Part shown: one piece after another, positions 37,921 through 48,990 of the stretch
Numbering within the stretch: the stretch's first letter is position 1
How the letters are laid out: every line of letters starts with the position of its first letter
Assembly: GCA_021234155.1 (NCBI GenBank)
Contig: JAJEKV010000013.1
Coordinates: 1,191,787-1,255,786, forward strand
Origin: Isoetes taiwanensis
Taxonomy: Eukaryota; Streptophyta; Lycopodiopsida; Isoetales; Isoetaceae
DNA length: 64,000 nucleotides
Direction of reading: 5' to 3'
Program-made: the position numbers and the translations under genes
Notes under the pieces: model-generated
Seen by the model: only the letters and a program-made list of their open reading frames with translations
The model's database searches: none
What the model was told of the DNA's origin: nothing

Positions 37921-40560
37921 AATAATGTTGTCCTCAACATTTAAGAGTTGAATAGTAAGGAAACAATTAAGTTAGAGAAAATAAAGCCCTGACTTAAGTA
38001 ATGTAACATAGAATTACATAAGAGATCGTGATTAGAGTTCTTGTGGGGCAGGAGTCCATTAACAACGGACATTCACGGATTATAAACCTGAGTTTATATA
38101 AATACGCATGTAAACCACGGTAAAAAAATAAAATGACCCCGGACAAAGTAGAAATTCTTATAGCGGTATCATAGTACATGCTCTTGGCACCAAAATTATA
38201 GTACATTAGTATAGCAATAATTAAAATAATGTGGTTGAAGGACCACCCTTAAAAGAAAGAAATAGGAATGAAGGAAATCCTATCATATACAAGGCTTGCG
38301 ATGCGTCTCGGCGTAAGGAATGGCAATGTTCCCATTATAGTAGGTATGTTCCCATTATAGCCATAGAGCCGAATCGTCTATCTTGAATCCCTAAAAGGAA
38401 TGGCAATGTTCCCCATTATAGCTGCGTGAGCCAGATGTGTCCTATCATGATATAGATGCCCAATGCCCCATCTAGGATCCTCCTGGCCCAACCCTTATAT
38501 GATCCCGTCGGATCAACTCCAGGATGATCTGTCGGATCCATAATGCAATATTTACCATTAGGGTTAAGGTCGATCGCATCATGAAATCCAGAGGCCTTGA
38601 CGGTAATAGATTAGCTAAAGTCTAGGTAGACCTTATCGGATCCGGCAGACCCAAGTTGCATCTCGGTTGGTAAGTATTTTCACTTAACCAAATCTGCTAT
38701 ATTTGGAGTCATCGCAGATGCTTATTTACTGATCAAGGAGAGCCTCGGGTACGACCTCAATTGATCTTCGTCATTTCGAAGTGTAGTATATCAAGGATCT
38801 CTTAGGATCGGTGTATCCTTCATTAGAAGGCTCACATGAAGACTTTATAGACACTTCAAATGTCACGGTAGGCACGAGGACCTATCCTCTGGGAGTTATC
38901 TCAAAAGGGCCACAGCCCATCACAGGTGTCGGCTTCTTACAGTGCCAAATTTTGAGTTTGGCTTGTTTCACCTTAATATTCAGCCATACATATTTAGCCA
39001 ACTTGAAATTCTTGTGGTGCCTGTCGACAAGGCTCTTTGCGAGTTAAGCGACCAACAAAGTATAAGTGACGCATATCCCAGTAAGCAATTTGTTGAGAAA
39101 CTTCAACAAAATCGAGAATATTTCATTTATCAATTGGATTTATGTACATAAACCCTCTAAACTCACATAAAAAACCCTCCAAAATTTGCCTCCTTGGCTG
39201 GATTATGCCGTAATGGAGTAAGACATTGATAGTCATAATTGATCATAAAAATAGATAGATGGTATTTTAACGTCAGCCACTAGGCAGCATCAAGCGGACA
39301 TGTGAACACACACCACACTACATTGCTTGGTTGGGCCCTGCCCCAACCACTTTACATTCGTCGTAGGGTTTGACACCTTGATTCAGTCGCGATTAAAGCT
39401 GATCTCGAACTTCGAGACCTATAGTTGCTAGACCTAGTGTGTTACCACTAGACTAAATGAAATCCTTGAAGACTCATTTTGAGTAGCATTATGCAAGCTC
39501 CACCAAGTGAATATAATTTGCCCATTAGATTGTTTGTTGAGACATGGATTCACGTAGCATATCTTCTATTATGCGATTAGTGCGCTCGATTTGGTCATCA
39601 CAATGCGGGTGTGGTAGGCATTGCTCATGGCAAACATAGTTTAATAGTGCTAAAGGAAATCCTTCCAAAATGCACTAACAAACTTAGGATCGATGCGATA
39701 TAATAGTGTGAGGCATCCCATAGAGAGCCGAAATATCTACCTTGTGAACAATAAGCAATGCTGTCGATATCCAGATGGTTCGACATGGCAGAAATGGCCA
39801 TTTTGGAAAGTTTGTCGACCCATGGTAATAACTTTCACTTTGCATTAGGAATGTCTAAGAGTGCAATTCCTGGAATATGCAATTGTTTTGCTTTGTTTAT
39901 TGACTATATGTCGACAATGCTTAATGTATCGCCAATGTGCTTCTTCATTTCCTGGCTAAAATAGGCAGGCGGATCTTAAAATGTCTTCATAAATCTGGAT
40001 GCCCGTATAGATTTGTGTGTGTAAAAGTGGAGAATGAGCTTGTGAACTACGATGTCGAGACATAACTTATTCTTACAATAAAGAAGGTTACCTTCCTTCT
40101 TATAATGGCTGAGCTTCCCTCTCCTTACCTTCCTTGGATAGACTTTGCCATATTCCACGAAATTATTTGTAGGAAAATTATCTATCACGCTTACCAAACT
40201 CACTAGTGAGTGGAAATTGCATTAAAAAGTCAGTTAGAGTGATCGATTGGGTGCTGGAAAGGGCATCAACAATAACAAATACGGCTTGAAGCCGAATCAT
40301 ACTCTTCCGGAAATTCCATCCTCGATAAGTTGTCTAAGATTGAGATGGGGTTCGTGAAAATATTGGAGACTTTGGTGATTAAGTATCTGGTGGAATGCGT
40401 CTGCTGTGATAATGTCCATATATGCACAAGGCATACTTGAACCAGTGATTTTTGACAATAGTGCTAGGTGCTTGCGGTCGAGAATAGAAAATCTGGAAGC
40501 CATGTAGTGGTATAGATAATCGGACAACAATAAAGGTTGAAATTTAGTCACGCAAATCGG
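37909..40560 (-). mobile_element. Fossil Ty3/gypsy chromovirus (RNase H, integrase, chromodomain)
   Basis: Minus-strand fragments appear in pol order. 40551-40297 is RNase H (NHQSLQYFHEPHLNLRQ, followed by VDALS in another frame). About 40170-39960 matches the integrase zinc-finger region (EGNLLYCKNKLCL...). VDKLSKMA falls at about 39800, then PKFVSAFWKD and RTNRIIEDMLRE of the integrase core at 39700-39530. Below the SINE insertion, FQVGKYVWL and CGPFEI (GPF motif) lie near 39000-38890. PEALLDQ and VKI...DATW resemble a chromodomain at 38760-38650. All are broken by stops and shifts, so the element is dead. Reverse transcriptase and gag are not visible. The LTR/PPT boundary at 37908 supports the 3' end. 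Confidence 0.8.
39246..39457 (-). mobile_element. tRNA-derived SINE, copy 2, inside the chromovirus integrase
   Basis: About 212 bp, aligned with copy 1 (21566-21792) over its length: the complement of A box CCACTAGACTA, then GACCTATAGTTGCTAGACCT, then the body CACACTACATTGCTTGGTTG, then the (ATCT)n tail. It lacks the first ~8 bp of copy 1 and has several substitutions, including in the B box region. It separates the integrase core from the integrase C-terminus of the fossil chromovirus. Confidence 0.75.
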
Positions 40561-41759
40561 AACAACTAAATTAGTAGATAAAGAAAGGGATAATCTTTAT
40601 GGCGTTTGGGCGATGCTAAAGGAGTGCAAAGGAAATTAAGAAAATGATTGGCAAAGGGGGTGGGATTGAAGCGAATTCACGACTCAATTCCACTTTAAAT
40701 TTTGAGATTGTTATAAATAAAATCTAAGCGGTTTTTTAGTGCGTTTAAGCATAGGAAGAAAGAGGCAGGCTAAATGGTTAACTATGCAAAGAAGTGCTAA
40801 AGTATTGTCTAGTAGAAAAAGCTGAAGAATTGCCCTACACATGGATGTAAAGAAAGAAGAATGGCCATGCACCTGGATGTAAGAGAAACACAAGCCGAAC
40901 AAGACAAGACCAACCCGATATTATTAAATAACGGACTGGCTTAGCCCAGGCCATAAAGTGCATCAAAGTGCGGAGGCCGATCAAACAAAGCGGCCATGGC
41001 GGAGTTAATGTGAGGCCGGTCGAAATGCAAGCTCGGCCATGAACCGAATTGGACCTTCAAGGTTGAGTCAAAGACACAGTACGTAGGCCATGGGAAATAG
41101 GAGTTGGTGGTAGATCAAACCGCAGGTTAGGTTTGAGGAGCCCACGATCAAACACATTTACGCAAAAATAGTTAACAAATCAGCCACCCGGTTGCATAGC
41201 GAGGAAATGAAGCATTCTTTCTCGGGCCCTTTCGAAAATCAAAGAGGCAAATCTAATATAGAAAAAGCAGCAGTATGAAGAGGGGCCAGAAATAACAAAA
41301 TACAAGTCTTTACCTAATCTAATCCGCGATAGAGAGCGAGAGTAAAGAAAGGTGCATACAAGATAGAAATGGCATAGAGATCGCGAGAATAACTAGAAGA
41401 ATGGTGCAAGGGGAGGAAGCGGTCCATGTCTCTGACGAGGAAATGGAAATGAGGAAAAAAGTGGAAAAGAAGGAGGAGAAAGCAATTAAGGAATTGGGAG
41501 AGGGATGGCTGACTCATCCTATCTAAATGTTTTTGCCCTTTTCTAATTTTCCTCACCTTAGATCTTAAAAAAAGTCAGTGGTGCAAAATAAGGCACATGA
41601 GTTTTAATGACATAAAGGTTTACGTGGATGAGGCTAGAATTGCAAAAGAAGGGTAGGCTTAGTTGGTACGGTGTGCTAAAAACTAGCAAAGAGGCGCCTT
41701 GAAGGCTTGAAGCGGGATTTTAGGTTTTGGATTTCTCCACGCCCATCTCATGCATCACA
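40561..41759. other. Gene-free stretch
   Basis: No recognisable coding or repeat signal; the chromovirus reverse transcriptase expected here was not found. Confidence 0.4.
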
Positions 41760-43116
41760 CGATCAGAAGCCCAGCTCATATCTTTGACTATAGCCAACCT
41801 CTGGCCTATACTCAGGAAGGACATGCAACTTCACTGGATGCTCTTGGCCTTTTCTTGGGTCAGCATCACGAGTTAACTTGGCCGACAAGGAGTCTTTGCT
41901 AAGTTTCATCATCGAAATCCCGACCAAGGCTTCCTCATTCACTTCTGGGGACAAAGATGTGGAGGTGGCTCGGAATACCACAAGTGCCAGGGATCGAGTT
42001 CTCTACTACCACCCATTGGGATCTTTGCCATCGGGTTCGCGGGTCCGCGGAAAGTTGGAAGCACTATATGCCATCGCGAGAACCATGACCAAGGCGAATC
42101 TGTATGCATTTCCGAGGCACACTTGTTTGGGCCTTAGTCGGTAGAGTCCCTTTGTAGAGGAAGTGGGGTCGGTGATATCCTTCCAAGCACGGAATGACCT
42201 CGGCGGTGCAAAAGCCTTCTTAGCACAGCCCGCCCAGGGCAAGTCCGCGGTTCCATACGGATCCTACTCCGAGCGGGTTTTCTACCTTCTATTAGAATTT
42301 GCATTGGAGCGCCATATCATTTACTTCCGAAGGTGGTGGTATGTTGATACGCGTTTGCCCAACCACTTTAGCCATGGCGATGGGTCCTAGCGCTGAAGTC
42401 TCAGCTGGAAGGACAAGCAAGCTCGATGGTTCTCCGCATTTGGGGTGCTGCGAGCAAGCAGATCGCGATACATGTAAGGAAAAGAAAGATCACAAAGCAC
42501 TTAAGTTGTACCTAGATGCTACTTTCCTTATGACTCACGGGATCACGGATGCTTTCGGCCTTACGTTAAAACACTATCGTGACAAGTCAATCCTAGGCTC
42601 CACGAGAGGCCTTCACGATGCTTATTACACCCAATTGCCCATGAAGAAGCGGACTTACCAAGCTTCCATTATACGGGTGCACATCGCCTCGCATTTGAGG
42701 CGGGGCGTTGGGCTTGGGAAGCGAGCAAAGGCTTTACCCGGTCATTGCCACGGTAGCCATTGAGGATGAATGTCATGCCCTCGGATCACTTGGCGTTTGC
42801 TTTATATCAGAAGGCGGTATGTTGATTACTAGTGCCCTAGCCAGCAGATTTATGAGTTATTGAATGCGATGGAGTGGGTTTGTTGGGATCATATCTCGAG
42901 GAGGCTATGGATGCACGGACTTTCATTGTGTCCTCACGGAGACCCGGTGATGAGCATCTGTCTACAATTGTACAGCGATGCCCGACATACTTAATGCTTC
43001 TTCAGGTTTTTCCCTCGAAAACCCTTGGAGGCGGGGATTTTTTAATCTGTGGTATCACGCTTGATGCTCTCTTTTGTTGGGTCCATAGGCCAATCGGTCT
43101 CGCGTATGGACATTAA
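41760..43116 (+). other. Unrecognised, possibly decayed coding block
   Basis: GC- and CpG-richer than its flanks, with successive plus-strand open frames: 41878-42144 (88 codons), 42163-42390, 42299-42763 (154 codons) and 42874-43116. Readable stretches include KDHKALKLYLDATFLMTHGI and MDARTFIVSSRRPGDEH. No family is recognised and no splice structure joins them, so this may be an old gene or transposon. It ends next to a TATTC microsatellite at about 43115-43140. Confidence 0.25.
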
Positions 43117-46037
43117 AATCTATTCTATTCTATTCTATTAACTAAGCGAACGATTCAAAGTAGGCATTAATGAATATTAAAACAACTTATAGACATTAGG
43201 TTAGTAGTTAAATTGAAAGGCTAGATTAAAATCATAATTAATTAGATAGCGTAGGTTTTTAATTTCATTTTTGAGGACAAAGGAAATTAATAGAAAAGCT
43301 ATTGTATTCTCTCTAGCGAAATATAGAAAGCCACCTTGCAAAGTGCACATGCTTGGTTTGTGGTCTTCTTCTTTGCTTCTTGCAATCATACTCAAAGTAG
43401 ACTTCCTTCTTTTTATGCTTGGAGTAGGCTTTTGTGCCCTTCTATTGTTCTTTGTAGGTCATTTATGCATAGTAGTATGCTGTTAGGACCTAAGAACACT
43501 TATTTATGAATATCTTACCATACACTATAATCAGGTGAGATACGCTTGGCATATTAAATTTCGGTGAGACTTCTACTTTGTAGAACCCAGTTTGGCATTT
43601 GTGGATTTGTAGTTCAACCTCCTTGTATTTTTACTGCCAAATATATAAGGAACATTAGATGATAATTATGTTCATCCGTGCATCTTAAGCATTATAGTCC
43701 TCTCATGCTTTGAGCTCAGCGTAATTCATGACAAAGATAGCTATGGAGAAACCTTTGGTAGTTTATATACTAATCCTTTTGCATTTGTTTGTGAAATTGA
43801 GATTCTAACTCTCCTTTCTTGTATATCGTAGTTTGAGAGGCTAGAATCTGCCAACCTGATATTCTCATTTGTATGGTGGATTATAGGATTTTGATGGATC
43901 ATTGTAATTTCCGGGCAAATGCTAATGCATAATTCTCAAGACTATATATTGGTATATTTATTTCCTTTTTCTCTATGTGCCTCTTGATTTTAAGTTGGAT
44001 AATTGGTCACTATTTTTTTTGTCTTTGCATGCTTTCTGTCGCGGTGTTTTTGGCGATACGTTATTGTTCTTCATATTGATACGAATGGCCTTGGCTGGTA
44101 TGTTGGAATTGTTGTTTGTTCTTTGCCTTCCTTGTATTATTGCCATCTTATATCTTTACATTGTAGATTAGATATGCTCATTACTAATTGCTTGTATACT
44201 TTTGCAAATAGGTATTAAAGTATTAGTGTCGATATCACGATCCTCCACATCTTAGATTGATTAAATACCTTTTACTCAGGAAGGTGCCTCAAAAAGAAGA
44301 TATCGATACCTAGATCTAAGAATCTGAAGTATTAATAATGGAAGTGATGTTATGTGTGAACATCGATATTATCTATAGGAGCATCGGTCCTACTAATGAA
44401 TGGTACATTATCATAGGAACATATAAGTGATGAATCTAGTCAATGCATCTGTTAGACATTAGAGACTCCTAGGATATGAAGGTTTTTGAAAATGATGAAA
44501 TTTGCTCTATGCTTGTATATATTAGCCTAAAGTTTATCCCTAATCTTTACGCATTTTACTTGCGGGATTCCTTGTTAGGAATCTTATTAATTTGAATCAC
44601 GGCATTACTAGGTTTAATGATGCAGAAATCTTGCATCACGATTTTATCATCATGTCTGAGATGGTCGCCGAACTTCTTGAACTTCCACCATCATTTCCAT
44701 GATTTGTATAAGGAAGTGCCCATAAGTAAATGCTACATGCCCATTATTATGTAAGTACAACATTATCCACAAAAATGACTTAGCGGGGAAGAAGGAAGTA
44801 TAAGTTACAAAAGCATGATGAATGCTTCAGCTTCTTTCGATCTACATTAATTTTGCATTTTGTGGGTATCACAGAAAGGTGCGAAGCCTTCACCTTTACT
44901 TGAAGCATGTTTTTGCCCATGGAAAAATGGGTTTATTTTCCCAACATCAACCCCATAGAAGGTCGCGATAAAGCAAGCACAAGGATAAATTCATGTTTGG
45001 CCATTCATTGTCTAAGTGTATATAATACTGGTAGGCATATCTTTATCAAACAAACAAGTCTATGGAAGATTGAATGTCGGCCTTAGTGTGAGGCAAACAA
45101 TATGGCATTTTCTTGTCGAGGATGCAACATTATTGACAATTTTAATAAGCAACTTGTAAATTATGCTTGTCAAGATGTAGAGTACAAAATCCATTAGGAT
45201 GATATGTGATTTTGTACTCGAATGTTATATGTTTATGAAGTGCTTCAAAATATTTATCTGAGTATGGATTGACTAGTGTAGATTGGTAGTTTGTGGCTGT
45301 CTGCAGATATTGTCTCGAATCTAAAAGTACCAGTCATGCACTAAAGGTTTATTGTGTCTAATTTGAAGCTTTTGGGTCATGTTTTCCTCCTTGTTAACAA
45401 TGAGATTCATTGGTAACAGAGCTAAAAGGGGGCATGGATGTAGCACCAGCATGTATCACATGTAAGCCCAAACCCGTTGCAAATACGGTACCTTTTTTTG
45501 CAAAAGAGCAAAGCATACCCTCTTAGACCTTACCCAATATGGGTAATTTCGCTTTTGACCAAGAGCAAAGCATACCCCTCTTCCGGACCTTGCCCTTGCC
45601 AAAGTCTTTTGGTGTACTTTTGCTAGTTGTTCTTAAGGGATAAAATTAGATTCTATTTACTTTAAGAAAACAATATAAAGCCGCATGGCATGGGTGCACC
45701 CATCTACGAATATCAGATGAGGATAGCTACATGGCTACATCTTGCACTATTATTTTTTTCGACCCAGTGTAAATTTAGATAGGTGCCTCTTATTTCAACC
45801 TTTACGGCTTCTTCACTTCATACGTCTTTTTAACTCGTATACGCATTGTCCTTAAGAAATTGTCAAGTTTATTTTTATCACTCCTAAGCAGAATATTTAA
45901 TATCTCCTTCGAAGCAGCTTCATACCTTAAATTCTCGATCATTTTTGCCGGGTCGAGGCCTTGTCGAGCAGATCCGCCATGAATAGAAGCGTATAAACCT
46001 AACCCATTTTTCTCAAAGGATCGTCTGGAACGTGGCA
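43117..46037. other. Gene-free stretch with a degenerate primer-binding-site-like motif
   Basis: No coding region is supportable. At 45409-45422, TTGGTAACAGAGCT differs by one base from the plant LTR-retrotransposon primer-binding site TTGGTATCAGAGCT. This suggests an old LTR end just upstream, but its LTR could not be delimited. Confidence 0.35.
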
Positions 46038-47475
46038 ATGGAAGCTTTGCTCCGGGAGCCACCTGCTTCGGCATTACAGTATAGCAGCAATTTAAACTCG
46101 AAATTTCAGCACTATTTGGACAAATCATCTCCCCATCTGGCGGCAAGATGGGCTGGATCTGCTGTATTATTCATTCTTTATAGTCTGCGTGTTTATTACT
46201 TGCAGGGGTTCTATATTGTCACTTATGGACTAGGGATCTACCTTCTTAACCTGTTGATAGGGTTTCTTTCTCCCCAAAGGGATGTGGAAAGCGAGGGACC
46301 TGCTCTGCCTACCAAGGATAGCGATGAGTTTAAGCCCTTTATTCGGCAGCTTCCGGAGTTCAAGTTTTGGTAGGTCTTTCTTTTTCTTGGTCCAAATTAG
46401 GTTAAATGTATATATAATGAGAGCATCTATGAGTATATCTAGATGAGGAAAGTATCTATGAGTCTCTTAGGCCCCGTTACTTAAAATGATACCAGCAGAA
46501 TTGCATCAGACTACAAATGTTGGGTCTAAAGTTTGCTTCTGGGAATGTGATTTATCTGGATAGATTTTGAAATGGTAAACATAGTTTGTCATGCAATCTT
46601 TTTGTTTACAAGTTTGACTTTCACTTCTCAGGATTCTGTTACCAAATTGTCTTCAGTTTGTGAGACATTTGGAACTATATGGCCTATTTCTTGTAACAGT
46701 GCACGCCCCCTACAGGGCATGGTCTTAAGTTCAGACTTATTAAGTTTTGAACTTCAAGTTTATAGTATGTATGTAGGACGCATTGCCTGCAGCCTTGTTA
46801 AATTTTTAACCTTGAAGATTATGTGGTTGTATGTGGTGGTTTTGCATTTTGAGACCCTATAGTGCAAGCCATCTACAGGCACGATCTTAAGGGCAGACTT
46901 GTTAAGTTTTAAACTTTTTTAGTACATATATAGGAGGCATCTGCAGCCTTGTTAAATTCTAAATTTTCGAGCTTGTAATATGCATGTAGTAAGGAATTGT
47001 CTTGCATTTGGAAAACATATCAATGGTTTATCGCTTGTAACAGTGCAGGCCACATATAGCCATGATTTTAAGATGACATTGCCTGCAGACTTCGTCAATT
47101 AGGAACTCAAGTTCTATGTTGTCAACCATCTGTTTAATTATACAAAAGCACTTGTCTATTTCAGGTATGCATTCACAAAGGCATTCTGTACTGCCTTCTT
47201 AATGACATTCTTCTCTGTGTTTGACGTACCGGTGTTTTGGCCAATCCTCCTTTTTTACTGGCTGATGCTCTTTGCCCTAACAATGAAGCGACAGATAAAG
47301 CATATGTTGAAGTACAGATATGTTCCATTTTCATGGGGAAAGCAGGCAAGTCTATCTTTCAGTCATAATTTCTACCTACTAAAGCATACATTGCCTTAAC
47401 TTTACTATATCTGATCTGCAGCGATATATGGGGAAAGACAAACCAAAGGGTAAAAGCAGCTTCTCCAAAGACTGA
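46038..47475 (+). CDS. RER1: RER1, Golgi-to-ER retrieval receptor (exons 46038..46369, 47165..47345, 47422..47475)
   Basis: Complete three-exon gene of 188 codons. RER1 is a four-helix membrane protein of cis-Golgi and COPI vesicles that returns ER membrane proteins. The ATG at 46038 (MEALLREPP) is the first in frame; a GTG at 46032 is not needed. Helices include [18 protein letters not shown] and [20 protein letters not shown], followed by LSPQ. The invariant LPEFKFW spans the first splice (TG then G), and [20 protein letters not shown] and [11 protein letters not shown] follow. Exon 2 ends AAGCAG before GCAAGT, a GC-AG intron of 76 bp. Exon 3 supplies [17 protein letters not shown], the lysine-rich cytosolic tail used for coatomer binding. 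Length matches plant RER1 (about 190). The 114-codon minus ORF over exon 1 is a shadow. Confidence 0.97.
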
Positions 47476-48019
47476 TCTTTCTCCGCGAATGTTGCTCACA
47501 CAGTTGCTGTATTGACCAATTCTATCTGGCATTATCTTTTGGCTTTGTAAATTTTGAGCCAAACTACAGATTTATGGGATGATGATGTTGCCGCTAAATG
47601 CATTTAGATGTATGGGAATCTAGCTTTGGAAAAATGTAATTATATCTATAACCTCAATAATACCAACATAGTTGCAATGTTTCAGGGCTGAACATTTGAA
47701 TGCCATCTCTCTTTTTCTACTGGGCAGCTTTATGATGTGTTTATTACGTTTGATCTTCAGCCAGTCTGCAGTATTCTTTTCAAAGTTATTGGTCATGGTA
47801 TCTTTCGCCTCCTATGTCCTTTTGGTATTAGAATTGGGCTTGTTGGGATAGCTTAGATTTGCCACCACGGCTTTTAGTCGGAAAACAAATGCACAATCAC
47901 TGAAACCTTGGAAGAACAAGATAAAAGTCTCGTTATAGCGAAAAGATCTCGTTTAAATAAAAGTTCGTGTACAAAATAAATTCTGGCTATATAGAAAATT
48001 TCAAAACATGATTTAATAT

Positions 48020-48059
48020 GTTGACATGGCCGAGTTGGTCTAAGGCGCCAGATTAAGGT

Positions 48060-48092
<33 letters not shown>

Positions 48093-48100
48093 TGTCAACA
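48020..48100 (+). tRNA. tRNA-Leu (anticodon AAG)
   Basis: 81 nt, class II tRNA with a variable arm. Acceptor stem GTTGACA pairs with TGTCAAC, and the discriminator is A at 48100. Anticodon stem CCAGA/TCTGG encloses loop TTAAGGT with AAG at positions 34-36 (reads CUU). The T arm is GTGGG-TTCAAAT-CCCAC. Internal Pol III A box TGGCCGAGTTGG and B box GGTTCAAATCC are intact, and a TTTT terminator lies about 20 nt downstream. No intron. It lies between RER1 and the CP12-like ORF. The minus ORF reading VGFEPT is the usual tRNA shadow. Confidence 0.95.
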
Positions 48101-48294
48101 CAATAGGCTTTGCCACATTTATTTTATAGTAAACATGCTCTCATTTATTTTTGCGCGCATAGTAAACTTGAGCTTGTTCTCACCCGTTTTCGTTTCAATC
48201 CAAAATATTGAAAATTTCCCCACTCGTTTTCGCCACGAACGAATCCAAAATATTGAAACCCATAATATTGCTCTTTCTTTTCCTCCATTTTGAA

Positions 48295-48693
48295 TTATTG
48301 GAACTTGATATAACATATGTTACTTAATGGGATGTTTTCATCTTCTATTGCCAACCATTGATGGTGTAGATAACGTCCTGGCCCAAGGACGTTACCGAAA
48401 AAAAAATTTGAGGGCCAGTGAAAATGCCGAGGGCGTGCGCCAGCTGCACATTCGCCGGACTCTACATTTTCTGCACAAGTCTCTTTAGCGCTTTCAATGG
48501 CACTTTCTACCTGTTTTTCCAAGCCGCTGGGGATCGAAAAAGCCACAAAAATCCGGTGATTTGGCACAGGGCTCCGGATAAATCCCAATCTTGAAGGCGC
48601 CATTCTTGGATTTTGGCAAGAGTACTGAGAAATCTGCAAACAAGGCTGCTTTACGGAGCTCAGAGGACCTGATAATGCTATTATAGAAGCCAT
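48295..48693 (-). CDS. CP12: CP12-like protein, truncated after the N-terminal module
   Basis: An ORF of 132 codons from ATG at 48693. Residues 1 to ~50 are Ser/Pro/Arg-rich with no acidic residue, like a chloroplast transit peptide. Residues ~58-84 read GLEKQVESAIESAKETC, then AENVESGECAA. This is the N-terminal half of mature CP12, with the first redox cysteine pair spaced C-x8-C. CP12 links phosphoribulokinase and GAPDH into an inactive dark complex. The expected continuation (WDEVEELSA and the C-terminal cysteine pair with DNPETDECR-type motif) is absent. From 48441 the frame reads unrelated GARPRHFHWP to a stop at 48295. No GT donor lies at the breakpoint. It is either a truncated gene or pseudogene, or exon 1 of a gene whose splice site I cannot see. 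An inverted repeat (TAACGTCCT/AGGACGTTA) lies 48-71 bp past the break. Confidence 0.7.
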   Translation of the reverse strand: MASIIALSGPLSSVKQPCLQISQYSCQNPRMAPSRLGFIRSPVPNHRIFVAFSIPSGLEKQVESAIESAKETCAENVESGECAAGARPRHFHWPSNFFFGNVLGPGRYLHHQWLAIEDENIPLSNICYIKFQ

Positions 48694-48990
48694 GGCTATG
48701 GCGTACTCCTGTAGATGGATCTTAGGAGCAGGGGGCCGGATCTTAGGAGCAGGGAAGGATTGAAGAAAAAAGGGAGAAGGCAGGGGCTGTTTGCCGGAAC
48801 TGTGGCTATTATAGCATAAAAGTCTAGGATGTTATGCGAAAGCAGTGGCTGTGGCTGCTTCTCACCGTAATATTCTAGGATGTTATGGAAAGGGAGCAAA
48901 AACTTGGGCCTGTGAACTGTTACTAGCATAAAACGTCTGCCGGTGAAGCTGTTACTAGCAGATAACAGCACTGGAATCAACGGCTGAGAT
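48694..48990 (-). promoter_or_regulatory. Upstream region of CP12-like ORF with paired direct repeats
   Basis: On the minus strand, three motifs each occur twice within 300 bp: CCTGCTCCTAAGATCC (near 48717-48750), CATAACATCCTAGA (near 48825-48885) and ATGCTAGTAACAG / CTGCTAGTAACAG (near 48925-48965). GAGATCACATCTCAGCCG lies at the far end. A TATA-like CTATAATAG lies near 48805. Such paired motifs could be transcription-factor sites of a photosynthesis gene promoter; this is inference. Confidence 0.35.

Noticed and set aside
42299-42763. 154-codon ORF considered as a gene
   Set aside because: No recognisable domain or exon structure; kept only as part of an unrecognised block.
45802-46146. 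114-codon minus ORF
   Set aside because: Overlaps RER1 exon 1 on the opposite strand; RER1 coding is unambiguous.
47341-47480. RER1 intron 2 with a GT donor at 47350
   Set aside because: It shifts frame and destroys the conserved KQRYMGKDK tail; the GC donor keeps it.
47874-48116. 80-codon minus ORF reading VGFEPTPFRTR
   Set aside because: It is the reverse strand of the tRNA-Leu gene, a common annotation artefact.
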